A stretch of DNA of 64,000 nucleotides from Lunularia cruciata (Eukaryota; Streptophyta; Marchantiopsida; Lunulariales; Lunulariaceae): positions 47,249,001 through 47,313,000 of the forward strand of contig OX419758.1 of NCBI GenBank assembly GCA_948567375.1, written 5' to 3'. Both the position numbers and the translations under genes were made by a program. Shown here piece after piece: positions 1 to 12,509 of this stretch. Numbering within the stretch: the stretch's first letter is position 1; every line of letters begins with the position of its first letter. The notes beneath the pieces were generated by a model, which made no database searches, had not been told where the DNA came from, and saw nothing but the letters and a program-made list of their open reading frames with translations.

Positions 1-2772
1 TCTGCATGTGGAAGTGGCCGGGGAACATCACCGTCATAACAATTAACCAGCTCCGACAAACTTTGGTACTGCACTCACTGGTAACAGCTATATCTTTTGA
101 TGTGATACTTCAACAATATGTCATCGACTTTGTTCTCTTTCTCGATTTTTAAGTAATAAATGAAGTTCATCAATAATAAAGACAACGTATCAATCTGACG
201 TGAAGACTACTTTTACCTAGATTTTCAGGTAATTGACTGATCATAACAATGGCAATCAAACTGCCTTCATCTGATACTAAAATTCTGCGAATCCTTACAC
301 GTACAGTATATTTTACATTGTACATATAATATCAGCACAATTGGTATGAATTTGCACAGTTACGGATGCTGTACAATTCATATGATTCCCCACTTTGACT
401 GAATGGCCTTTGCCAGATCTGTCTTTAACTAGACAGATCTTTCCCTCTATATGGAGGTGCCGAATAAGGCTAAATCTAGTATTGCCAGTTTTTAATTTGT
501 AAGGACCACCTGATGAATGGAAAAATATGTTTAGTTTCTGTTTGCCTTCCTCCCACCATGTTCAACACAACCGCATCCTGCATGCGTTCAGTGCCAGAAG
601 GGGTGAATTGCACTTTACATTCAAGCGAGAAACAGTTTCGCTTCGATGTCCTGAGCTAACCATTTGGTAAAAGGAAAACGAAACCACAAATTACAACACA
701 GAAATTGGAGAATTCTGGATGCAGCAATGGTGCAGAAGCTGTTGGTAACATTATGGTTAAACTTTTTCTCGAAGAAGTTGATTCATTTCCCTCAACTAGC
801 AAGTCACCACGAGTCTGTAGAAAATTATGATGATGCGTTCTCATTCCCCTTTCCATTTACATAAATCAAATCAGATTCCTCTAACCGATACTATTGGGGC
901 TTAGCCCCTTTTACCTCCGACTTTTCCTTGTACGGGCTTGATGGTTTTCCTATCCTTCTTGTTGTCACACGCAGTCGCCTTCTTGTTCACACAAAAGAAC
1001 AGTAGTTTAGTGCACCCACCGACCTTTATCTTTCAAGTTTCATCCTCGAGATTACCATCACATTAGATGATGTTTCTTCGTATGCTCTTGTTGTATGTAG
1101 ACCGAACTACTTGCACAGCTCGGATATCTTAAGTGCGGTATGGCAAATTTCTCATACAGACTCTATTGGGGTTTAGCCCCATGTTACCTTTTTTTCTCTC
1201 TCCCTTGTACGGGCTTGATGGGTCTTCCCATCCTTCATTTTTCCTACGCGGTCGCCTTTTTCCATCTTTTTGCTTTTGATAGCACTTTTATGTAGGAAAA
1301 TGTTTTGGACTATAGGAGTGTTGCTTGTCATTTCTTGCAATCCTACCTCAGATCTAGCAGCGCGTGACACAAAGTGGTTCTCTGACTTTGCACGTGCTAA
1401 TCTGAAAAGCGCAATTGAGGCATTCACACCCAAAGACGATGATACAGGTGCCAATGATATTTGGTTCCTTAATTCAGTTATTAACGTGACTGAAAGGCTC
1501 GTCAGGTAGATTGCTAAACCTGTGTCCAATGTCATCCATGTCTTTGACAGAAAGCAATTTTTATCCAACTCTAGCTTACGAAGATGAACCGACGAGATTC
1601 CGCGGCGCTTAGAGCCCTCTCTGTCCCCTATGCTATATCGGATCCATGGAAAGCTACAATCTGAAAATGAGAAATGAAGTGTTGTTCGAGTGGAACTCAA
1701 ATCTGAATGCTCGGAAGTTGAAGAGATGAAATGACGCGCACCCACCTAGAGTTGATTTCTCAAACTTGATTCTTGCGGTTTGTTGGACGCGGACACAACT
1801 GATCTGAACCAACACGAGTAAAACATCACCTATCAGTATCAGTAAGTAACGTCCCCTTTCGAGTTCAAAGAGGGTACTATCAAATCGATATCAAACTCAC
1901 AGAAACTGGTTGGAATATCTTGATCGATGAAGGGAATTCGATTCTTTGCAATCGGATTCCATAAATAAAAGTCGCATTCATGTTCTTATGTATCCTTGTT
2001 AGTCTTATAAAGTGATTCAAAATGAACAGGAAAATATGTAAATGATTTTGATGTTTTTTGGAATTAACAAATGTCTAACGATGATATGTTTATTTCATAT
2101 ATCTAAAGCATTATCAGATCCTTTACATACAAAAGTTTCAACTTTTTAAAGTTATTTCTAAGGTTTTAACAAAATACCCATTCTCACCCCCTAGACAAGT
2201 TCAGAACTTCCACTACCCTTTCGCGGCGATAGCCAAGTTTAGAACTTCCGCTATTTCCACTCGAGTTGGAGTTGGAGTTTGCTGTGGCTCGGCTAAGTCA
2301 AAACTCACAGAAAAAGTTACCCGTTTCACTAGATTCGGTACCTTTTCAGAGATTTGGGTAACTGGAAAATGCACTGTTGCCAATCATTCGATACTGTACT
2401 GTAGTTTGTTCCTTGGCTCATCCGGCAGACATGACAGGAAGGTCGTTGCTACTAATTTGACTGCAGTGTGCACTTCGGGATGCCACGTGGCTCGGAACCC
2501 CATCTTTCCTTCTGGCGCGAAAGATAGCGACAGGCTCATCGAATGATGACATGGTGCGGCTCGAAGAAATCTTCCCGAGAGCCGCGGCAACTATCGGGCG
2601 GAATTTCGGTCCTGGCACTAGAACAGCAGGGAAACTTGTGGGAGAAGCCTCATCTCTCGGTTCTGCGAAGCTATGCTTGTGGACGAGAGTTGGCCATGAT
2701 TGTTCTCAGTGTAGTATCGATTGCCTTGCAGGTTTTCGTTGCTTTCGGTGTGAGAGGGGAGGCTGAGGAATC
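1..2772. other. Gene-poor left flank and upstream region of RAD16
   Basis: No open reading frame here has a recognisable domain or a convincing exon structure. The stretch holds two copies of a short dispersed repeat (listed separately) and otherwise unremarkable sequence. The last few hundred bases must contain the promoter and leader of the RAD16 gene, but I see no clear TATA box that I could tie to its start. Confidence 0.5.
891..1265 (+). repeat. Two direct copies of a ~100-bp dispersed repeat
   Basis: Copy 1 (about 891-990) and copy 2 (about 1163-1265) are 272 bp apart. They share a short palindrome (GGGGCTTAGCCCC in copy 1, GGGGTTTAGCCCC in copy 2), then a pyrimidine-rich stretch, then TTGTACGGGCTTGATGG and a GTCGCC block. 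A third, inverted, partial copy lies near 49,910-49,965. Three copies in 64 kb suggest the terminus or body of a short mobile element such as a SINE or MITE. The family is not one I recognise. Confidence 0.6.
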
Positions 2773-5700
2773 ATGCCTCGTCGCAAACGGAAAGCCGTGG
2801 AAGAAGCAGGTGAGGCACTTAGAGAGAACAATTTCAGTGCGTCTATGTTTTCTGTCCGAATATGTTTATGTTGTTATGGAACGATGAATTTTGCACATAG
2901 GCACGTTTGGTTAGGTCTGCGTAAACGGCCTGATCAAATTGGTAATCAGGTATCCGGATCTTCCATGTGCACTTCTAGTGCATCGGAGAATCACCAAGTA
3001 ATGCTTTTTGTAGATTGTTGCTGATGCGAATTAGATGCTTCGTATCTGTGAGACTATGGCTCACCGCCAGCTATGTGCAGATGACGGAGAGGGATCGGAC
3101 GTAGATCCCGATTATAATGTGGGAACTGAGGCGTGTGGTGTGGAGCCCTCCGAGGATCTACCGTCTGACAAAGGTGAGTCGGACACCAGTACTCAGCTTC
3201 ATATGCATTTGCTATAATGTAGTCCCATTTGCCATTCCTATGCTTAAAGGTGCACTTGGCGATAAATGCCGCCTTCTCTAGCTTCTTCTTTGCATATAAT
3301 TACTCCAACAATTCTTGCTTTGCTCGATCACGTTTCAGTTCTTAAGCAAGTCGCTGAATTACATAACCAGTTTAGTTTCTATCGAGCTAATCAAGGTATG
3401 TTCTAGACCGCTATGCGTTCCATCCTCAGATGACGCGTTCTTGTTCTCATTCAAGAGTTGCATTATCTACATTACTGCCTGCTCTTCGCTTGCGATTTCC
3501 TTTCTCACTCTTTAGAGATAAAATTTAGGCACGTATGCTCCTACAAATATAAATGGACTCCCCTTCCTCCGACTTCTGTGGAGCAACTCGTACAGGAAGT
3601 AACCGGGTTCGTCTCTACAATCATGAGAATCACAGAAACTCGGTGCGAGGGGTACTGGAACTCCTGTCCGACTACCTCAGCACTAATGGGGGCACTGATG
3701 AAGTTATAGGTGTTTCCGTGCAGACTCTTATGAAAGTCTGGGAACTTCCTTTGGTGTTATGTGTTAGACTTCCGGCATAGACCATACCGGGGGGAATTGC
3801 ATTCCTTATATACGCGCTCTGGGGTATTATCGAGGTTACCCTTGGTCACACTAATCCTCATCTGGAGGTAGGTAGGTACGCAGAACTAACAGGAGATATC
3901 GTGATCCACCACATTAGGTGTGAATGCCAGCTATGAGCAATTTATATCTCATATTTAGATCACAATGTAGTGTCCTGTCCACTACTTTTCAGCGCTGTTC
4001 TAATGAATGTAACGGGTTTCATACCAAATACCCAAGTATTTGCTGCTTTATTCTGCTGTACGGAGTGAAGCGGACATGCTTGCAACCGTAGCAGTGTCCA
4101 CCTAACGATTTCACCTCTTCCCGCCGCATTCCTTCTGTCGCTCCGCCATTCTTGCCTGCTGTCTTGTGAGAAGAACAGAAAAGACATCAGAGGCTTGTAC
4201 ATGAAATTACATTCTATTTTCTCCGACGTCCTCGATTTTCGAATGGGATTGACCAGGAACTGCGGGCTTGGGTTGTTGAGAGTATATGATGCTTGAATGG
4301 AGTATGACAGGAGGATGAGTCCTTTGTCTGTCATGTAGAGGTTGAGAGGACTACTCCTAATTACAAGTTGTAGCTGATGTGTCCCTGATGACTGATCAAT
4401 AGGCGTTCATTCTGCAGTCGGTGTCCGCAAGGTTAAAACTCAGGAGATGGCGCGGAGCAGGGGAGCTGCGACGCCTGTCAAAACAAGGTGTACTGGGACA
4501 ATGTCTTCTGTGCCTCCTCCTCGACGCCAGCTGGCTGTGAGATGCAAGCGGTTAATGCCAGACGAAAAGCCTGCTGATCCAGGTTGTGCTTATGAACTTT
4601 GCTTGAACTGTCGCTGTTGTATTGTGGCATTTTAATTGACAAGTGTTGTCGTTCTTATAGTCAACATGTTAATTGTTTGACGTCACTCTTGATTGAATTT
4701 CAACTAAGCATGCTTCTGCGATTATAACAGAGACAAAACCAGGGCTTAGGCCCACTAGACGAGCTGCTGGAAAGAAAGTTTACACCGCGGCCGACAACGG
4801 TGATGACTCAAGTGATAGGTTCAGTTCTGGCGATCCAAGCGATGATTCTAGCTTCGATGATGAGGATCTCAAGGGATCTGTAGACGGAGATAGTGAGTCC
4901 CTGGAGTCCGAGGATTCCAGGGATTTTTCATATGATGGATCGGGTAGGTCGAAACGCCTACCTACTAGAGCTGTTGAAGCGCCAGTGAGAGGACGAGGTA
5001 GAGGACGAGGAAACAGGCAAGGTGCAATGAAGGCTCGCAAAGTTCAGGAGACCACCCCAAGAAAGTTATTAGAGTGGGAAGTTCATGATGAAGAATGGGA
5101 CGACACTTGGGGTGGAATGGAAGACGAAGATATCGAAGCTATACAGAAGAAGAACAATCCTCTGGAGCAGAGAGCCCCTCCCGCTGAGCTTAGGATGCCC
5201 CTACTTCCTTTCCAAAAGGAATGGCTGGCTTGGAGTATGAAACAGGAAGAGTCAGAAATCAAGGGTGGTATTTTGGCTGATGAGATGGGCATGGGGAAGA
5301 CAATTCAGGCTATCTCACTCATCGTCACTGCTCGTGCTGCACTGCGAGACACTGGCTGTTCATCACAAACTGTTGCAAGCCAACAACCAGAGTCTTCCGA
5401 AGAGCTCCCTCAGGTGAAAGCAACGCTAGTAATATGCCCTTTGGTGGCTGTTATACAGTGGCGCAACGAGATTGAAAAGTTTACTGCCCCAGGTTCTGTC
5501 AAGGTACTTGTTTATCATGGACCTAAACGAGGCATAGGCATCAAAGAGCTGTCAGACTATGACATCGTTTTGTCAACCTACGCAATTGTTGAAGGGGAGC
5601 ACCGAAAGCATATTATGCCCCCTAAGCAGCCTTGTAAATGGTGTGGTAAGTCTTTCTACCCGGATCGTTTGACGGTTCATCAGCGATACTTTTGTGGACC

Positions 5701-8700
5701 ATTCGCACAACGGACGGATAAACAAGCAAAGCAGGTAAAGAGGAAGACGACAGGGAAGACTGCTGTCAGAAAAGGTGGCTCCTCCGAGCCTGAAGATTCT
5801 GATGAGGATCCTAAAGCTTCTAAGAAGTCTTCCAAGAAGGGGGTTTCAAAAACAACAAAGAAAGGAAAGGGTTCGTATGATCCTGAGTTATCCAAGAAGA
5901 GAGAGAGAGGACGGAAACGGAAAATTGATGCGGATGATCTGGATGCCGCAATGCAAGATGCTGTTGATTGTCTTGCGGATAATACCTCCACCTCAGGTTT
6001 AACGAGAGGGAATTCGGTCTTGCACTCCGTCAAATGGGGACGTATTGTACTTGATGAGGTTTGTCCATTTTATTTATTTATTGTAATTCGTTGTTATCTC
6101 TCGACTAGTTCGCTTTCCTGGACTAGTGTTTTCGAATGTAAACAACTGTTACGATGTGCATTGCCGATCAGTTTCTTTTAGCGGTCTTTTGTGTTCTCAT
6201 TAGTTTGATTAGTCTGTGTTCTGTATCACTCTAACCTGAGGCCATTCTGTTCATAGCTTTACTCCAACTCTGGGAAGGTTATGGAATGAGGATGCTTGCA
6301 CTGATTGAATGTCCTTTCATCAAGTCTAACCTTTTGTAAAACTCTGCCCGCCATCAAGTTTTCCATCTTTGTCTAATTTTATTTTGATATAAAGGTGATT
6401 TGTTAGATATCTTCTGAGCATCGCACTAGTGGATTGTTCTTGCAGGCCCATTCGATCAAGGACAGAAGATGTAGTACTGCAAAGGCCGTGTTTGCTCTTA
6501 GATCTATTTACAAATGGGCTCTTAGTGGAACTCCTTTGCAAAATCGAGTTGGCGAGTTATACTCCCTTGTGTGCACTCTCTCCACCTCACCTAAGTCTGC
6601 TTTATGCTTGCATGGGTTTTATATATTCAAAAAGGTCAAAAAGTATTTATCTAGACTTTTGAAGCTCAAGGTTAAGAGGAAGTTGGAAAGTATAAGTACG
6701 ACACGAGAGAGAAGAGTACCACTATTGAGTAATGCAGGAATAGCGACTCGAATCACAGTGGAGTTTACCAGTATAACAGGAGAAGAATGTTGGGGAACTC
6801 GCTTGATACTGACTTCGAACATCGGCTTGTAGGTCCGGTTCCTCGGTGTACATCCTTTTTCTCATTACTTCTGTCGAAAGTGTGACTGTAAAGCACTTGA
6901 TTATAAGTAAGTTCTTACGGTACCAACTCTACTTCCTTTTACAAAGGGGTGCTGACTTATAGTTCACACTTGGTCTCGGGTTGTATCGTACCGTACAGCT
7001 GATTAATTTTCTGTCCATTGCAGATTCTCAGGGGGCCAGAAGTGCGAGTGCGGGCACTCACCTCTACTTCACTTCTGTTGGTGGAACAAGGCAAGTCTTA
7101 CGTTGCTTACATATATAATTGCCTCCTTGTAGAAGTTGACGTTGTACTCCTTCGTCAACGTAGTGCTTTTGTGGATTTGAGCTATGTGAGTTTATAGCTG
7201 TTACTTTGGTATATCTGGGTAGCGAAATTAATGTCATGTGAAAATCTTCAGAATTTTAATGGTTTGTACTGCTTTGTGAACATGCAACAGTTTATTGCAA
7301 ATCCTATTAAGAGATCGGGTTATGTTGACGAAGGGCGGAGGGCAATGACTATCTTAAAACACATGGTTCTGAGCAAGACTCTACTTCGCCGGACCAAAGT
7401 CGAGCGTGCTGCTGATCTTGCCCTTCCTCCACGAACAGTAAGTTATCAAAACTTTGCCCCTACATGAATCTGGGACAAATTACAGTACTAGCAGCTGTAT
7501 CATACCTTTCCACTTATAGTAAGTCTCTTCTACTTCATAAACATTTCCTTACGCGTAAGGTGAACAGATCTTTAATGGCATGTTTAGAGCATCCGCAAAT
7601 AAATTACTAATATAGAGGATATGCATCAACAGGCGTTCCTCAGACGAGATGCTTTTGACTCCAGAGAAGAGGACTTTTATCAAGCTTTATACACTCAGAG
7701 TCAATCGCAGTTCAACACGTAAGGAAAAGATAGCTCTTAAAACTACTGTTATTTTCTGACGGCGGCATCTCTACCATGGAAATCCAGAGGACGAGGCTTG
7801 CTCCGAAGTGGACATTGTTACTAGAGCTTTAGGATGGTCTCTCCTTGATTTGATTGGATGCTCATCTATGTTCCTTGTTGCGCGAATTGCAGATACGTCA
7901 CTGCCGGCACTCTCCTAAATAATTATGCTCACATCTTTGACCTATTGACTCGACTCCGGCAGGTATGTACCATGTAGAAATAATATTGACCAACTTTGAT
8001 ACAAATGTTTTGCTTACGACTGAAATTAAGAGCACCGAGTAGAAAATTGACACATGAAGACAAGACATGAGGGTATTATTAGACTTATGAGCTGCTCTTC
8101 CTAAAGCTAGAAACAGGGCATGTGCTGGGGGTATAGGTCGGGTGAAAGAGCTATGTTGACATTGCAACGTAAACATCTGCCGATGAAGCGTTACAAACCT
8201 TTTCTCGTGTTGCAGCACACTTAGCTTATCTGATTGGGGCAGTATCAAGAAGCTTATTGGTGCGTTTAGTTCCCGCTAATCGGCAGATGAATTTAACCAC
8301 AGACGTCTCACGTCTGTAGTTGGGTTTATGAAGCTTGTCATTGTTAATAAAGTCAGACGGGCTATTTTCTCATATACTTTAAGGTTATGGAGGAAAATCT
8401 CTCCTCTGGATGTTTACGAGCAAGTACGTAAACAGCCAAAAGACCGAGGATCTCCCGTTCGAGGAACGACTTCTGTCTGCATTTCTCAATATCCAAAGAC
8501 CGACGATCGTGCAATATGTTTGTTAATTTATAGCGGATGTCAAATACGCCTTGGTTTGATGAAACCAAATCTGGTCTTGCAGGCTGTGAATCATCCATAT
8601 TTGGTGGTGTATTCGGCCACTGCATGTTCAGCAGCTCCTCAATTTGCACCTGTTGAAGATGTCATCTGTGGCATTTGCCACGAATCTGCCGAAGACTCAG

Positions 8701-11050
8701 TGGTATGAGACACTCCTTTGCTGTGTAGCCGTCTTATTTCTTGTTTACTTCAGTAAAGATGTATCTTGACTTTAGGGCTTGATCTGCATAGAGTAATTTC
8801 ACTTTGTTCACTTCCCTTCGCCAATTTTGATGTGTTTGTTGGAAACTGTCAGCCGTTTGAGATGATTTTATCCAATATCTCAGATGTTTGTTCATTATGA
8901 GGATGTAGGACACCGGGTGTCAACATACTTTCTGCCGAACATGCATTACCGAGTACCTCGAGTCGGGAGGGGCCTTGGGGCATGTACAGTGTCCTACTTG
9001 TCAAAAACCCCTGGATATAGATCTAACAAGATCAAAATCCACTGAAGCAGTATTGAAGGAAGTTGTACCAAAAGGGCGCAAACGCTCGAGTATCCTTAAC
9101 CGGATCAAGCTCGATCACTTCCAATCAAGCACAAAGATAGATGCCGTGGTATGTCTTTTACTTGTTTAACACGGTGGAAGATATCATCAGCATCTCATTT
9201 CAGAGTCTTTTTCGAGCCCCATCTCATGTTACTTTACGAGATGCGTAAACCGACCATTAACCTGAATACCCTAACGTTTTAACAAGTACTCAATAAGCAT
9301 TAATTTTTACTATTTATTTCTGAGATTTTACATGTGATCAGTTTGCGTCGGTTGTGTCCCAAGTGGGTGTGTATTCCTCGTCATACGAACGGTTTCACTC
9401 TCACTGCAGATATATTTCTGAGTTGATATGATTGGCACTACCTACAGAGGGAGGAAATATTCGAGATGCTGGCCCAGGATCCGGCTGCGAAGTGTATCAT
9501 CTTCAGTCAGTTTACTGCGATGTTAGAGTTAATTGGGCACTGTCTTCAAAAGGTATAAAAGCAACTCTTGTGAGCAACTCTTCTGTAGTTCATCAGGAAT
9601 TACGGGACGAACACTTTCACTTGACCTTTGTGCCACATCATAAGTATTGCTTAGCCATGATCTTCATTTTATCAAGCTTTAAGAGGCATTGTCAAGTGGT
9701 AATTTCTCTCACAAACGTAAGCGAGCCCTACGCAAAGTTACATGTTTCTGGCGACCAACAACATACAAACTGCAAGTAACAGCAAAATCTGTAGTAGACT
9801 CATGTGTAGTTAGTTCGGCACGTTTGCTTAACTTAGCGCCTATGCGTGGGTGCAGTGTGGAATAAAATTTGTGAAGCTTGATGGAAGTATGAGTATGCAA
9901 GCCCGAGATCACATGATCGAAAACTTTACCAATGATGCGCACACTAAAGTAAGTGTCTTAGCTTCTTCGAAACAATCTGTTCCATCTGAAATACGAATTT
10001 ACAATTCAACTGTCTGATCTCGGCATTAGTTATAACTATGCGGTTGTCGGTTGGTTTTGCCAGGTCTTCTTGATGAGTCTCAAGGCAGGGGGTGTAGCCC
10101 TCAATCTTACCGTGGCCTCACATGTATGCTTCCACCCTTTTCGCCTTGCATGACTTTCTCAGCCGCCAGATTGTTCTATCGTCACCGTTTATGCTGTACG
10201 AATGTAAATACTCTGTGAAGATCTATAACTCCCATCACCTTGTTAGCTTCATTGAATCTAGATGAAAGTTTGTGTTCTTAATCTGTCTGTGATGCGTTTG
10301 CAGGTATTCCTGATGGATCCTTGGTGGAATCCTGCAGTAGAACAGCAGGCTCAAGACCGAATTCATAGACTCGGGCAATTTAAACCAGTCAGGTGCAAAT
10401 TAACTGCTCTGAAGTCCTGCTTTCAAACACGCAGCAGTTTCCAAATTAGTAGTAGTGGGGTGCTTCTGAGAGGCAAGTGAGAACTGTTGATAGTCAACCA
10501 ATATTTTAGAGCCAGTTTGTTCAGCAGGGTTTCAAAGTGTGAATTCTAATCTCGTCTTTATGCAGCTGATAATTTACATATGTATATTCTCAAGATCAGG
10601 AAATGAATGGTATCTTTATCTCTTTGGCAGGGTCACTCGATTTGTGATAGAGAACACCATTGAGGAACGTATTTTGAAGCTTCAAGAGAAAAAGCAACTG
10701 GTCTTTGAAGGGTGCTACTCTTTAACTCTGCTGCCTTTGTAATTTTTATCAGTTTCTCTGATTAACCTGATTCTTTAAGGTCTATGTTTCCTGTTCAGGT
10801 TACAAGTGACAGTGGATCAGTTCTTTTCTGCAACATATAAAAATCGCATTTGGTTCTGTTGCTTAGAATATGACTAGGAAAGACCTGAAATAAAATTCAA
10901 CCTGGGATGAATACTGATCAGACGGCTTGTAGATGCACGATCTTAACCTAACAGAAATCAACTTTGGTTTTGTATAGGACTGTCGGAGGTTCTGCCGAGG
11001 CGCTGGGTAGACTTACTGAAGACGATTTACGGTTCCTTTTCACAAATTAG
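2773..11050 (+). CDS. RAD16: RAD16-type SNF2 ATPase with RING finger (DNA repair / chromatin)
   Basis: Rad16-class proteins are Swi2/Snf2 DNA translocases with a RING finger inside the ATPase. In yeast, Rad16 acts with Rad7 in global-genome nucleotide excision repair and ubiquitin ligation. I read 18 exons: 2773-2809, 3081-3173, 4418-4582, 4731-6058, 6446-6568, 6833-6906, 7024-7090, 7291-7437, 7633-7718, 7893-7962, 8583-8702, 8909-9148, 9448-9552, 9856-9948, 10064-10123, 10304-10392, 10631-10711, 10978-11050. All phases agree and give 1,016 residues. An acidic, Ser-rich N-terminus (about 1-200) carries an RGRGRGRG patch. The Walker A motif GMGKT has its lysine near 288. A C2HC finger (C400, C403, H415, C420) precedes a basic linker. 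The DEAH box is 540-543 and is split by an intron. The C3HC4 RING spans 759-801. Motif VI ([11 protein letters not shown]) is 951-961. The protein is longer than yeast Rad16 (790), mainly at the N-terminus. One intron uses a GC donor. Confidence 0.95.
7091..7290 (+). other. GC-AG intron in RAD16 (intron 7)
   Basis: The exon ending at 7090 is followed by GCAAGT rather than GTAAGT, and the intron ends in CAACAG. Protein continuity (WWNK followed by FIANPIK) places the junction exactly here. The sequence AAG|GCAAGT is the consensus form of the minor GC-AG donor class. Confidence 0.85.
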
Positions 11051-12509
11051 AATCGGTTTCTTGCTCTGTAACTTTTAGAGTCGTAGATGTCCAAATGCGC
11101 GTCAGGGGTGGTACCCACAGCAGCGCGTGCAACTGAAGCGAAGGCTTGAGTATACACGCTGAAAATTTTGCCCTAGCAATTTCAGGAGTTAATGTAAGTG
11201 AAGCGAAAGTTTGACTACCGGTTCTGTATCCAACCTTCAAAGACACTCGTGGTTGGATTTGTCCATTCAAAAGCTATTCAAGGGTATCGGGATTTTGTTC
11301 TTAGTAACCGATGAGTAGGACGTTTCCTGATATGGTAGGAAGAGAAAATAATGTAGTGCCTACCCAAAGGAGCTTTGTTCTTGTTTGGCAACGGATTGGT
11401 ATTCATTGGTAATCGAGAAGTTTAGGTGTCAGAGAACTGTAATTACTGTTATACCTCGTGATTCTGAAAGCGAACTTTCACGGCTTGCAAAGCCGATCAA
11501 ACTCGTTGTAACCCTTGTGAGTCGTTCTGTATGTCTCATGTTCCAGTCGTTTTTGGATAATGAGTAGGGAGTCCTAGGTTACGTGATGGATACTTATTTC
11601 GATCACATTTTTACTGCCTGATCCGTTTCCCTCACACGGTGAAGTGGGTGATTAACATTAGTGCATCGTAAGAAGGAACTGTGAGCGCTATGTATTTTAT
11701 GGCTTGAGCTGGACACTGGCGTCGGTATGTGCATCAGCAGGGAACTGAAGTTGGTGCAGAGTTGAGTTCGACTTCGACATGAGAGTTTATAAGCATTTCA
11801 CCTTCCAGACGACCTGTACACGATTCATTGGTTTGATAGATTTCAATTGCGACTTAAAATTATATCCGAAGAGTCACTGTTAGAGCACTCGATCTAACTT
11901 ACCATTTGGGCATTTACTCGATCCTCGCATCTCAAGTCAATGTATCAGTAGTTTAAGATTGATATGCGATAGCTCGTGTAGAAGTCCGTTTTCTTCTATT
12001 GAAAAAGGAATTGGTTTGAACTACTCATCTCGGTAGTCATTAGAACAAATTTAATATTGGGTCACCTAACTTGCTGCCAAAAATAATGAATGCAAGAAAA
12101 AGTCTTCAGACCGGTTCTTTAGACCGTTGAAAACTGCCTTATTAGCGACATGCATCTTCTATCCATTAACATGTATCATTTGTGTGTAGCGGGCTCAGAT
12201 GTGAAAGTCCAAAGTCAATACTAGCTCGAGATGATAGCTGTGCCAGGCTATACTATAAACTTGTAATTGCCAGTGTGAGCAATATTTTGACCATCTCCAT
12301 ATCCTCTCACAAGATACACATTTCGCTTCTGTTTCGTTTACAGGGAATTAGTCGACATTCTCAGCTCCAGGCATCTGAAAGCATTGTTTATTTTCGGTAG
12401 ACAGTAAATGCTCTGCGTCTGATCATACGTCCACGATCTCTCCCGGGAAAACAGGCTTTCCGGCATAGTTTATTATGGAAAATACACGAGACTCCAATCT
12501 CATCTCTTT
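11051..12509. other. Intergenic region between two convergent genes
   Basis: This 1.46 kb must hold the 3' ends and polyadenylation regions of RAD16 (+) and the R3H helicase (-). The short open frames in it have no recognisable domain and no supporting splice structure. I see no RNA gene or repeat. Confidence 0.6.

Noticed and set aside
1173-1745. 190-codon minus-strand open frame and an overlapping 79-codon plus-strand frame with a hydrophobic start
   Set aside because: No domain, no conserved motif and no splice support. Part of the frame lies over the dispersed repeat, and the two frames contradict each other.
2543-2887. Upstream open frame as a possible earlier start of RAD16
   Set aside because: The ATG at 2,773 opens a 37-base exon whose donor and phase match the next exons exactly. 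The longer upstream frame is out of phase with them.
8328-8708. 126-codon frame overlapping RAD16 exon 11
   Set aside because: Only its end coincides with the real exon (8,583-8,702). The upstream part is intron sequence with no similarity to the family.
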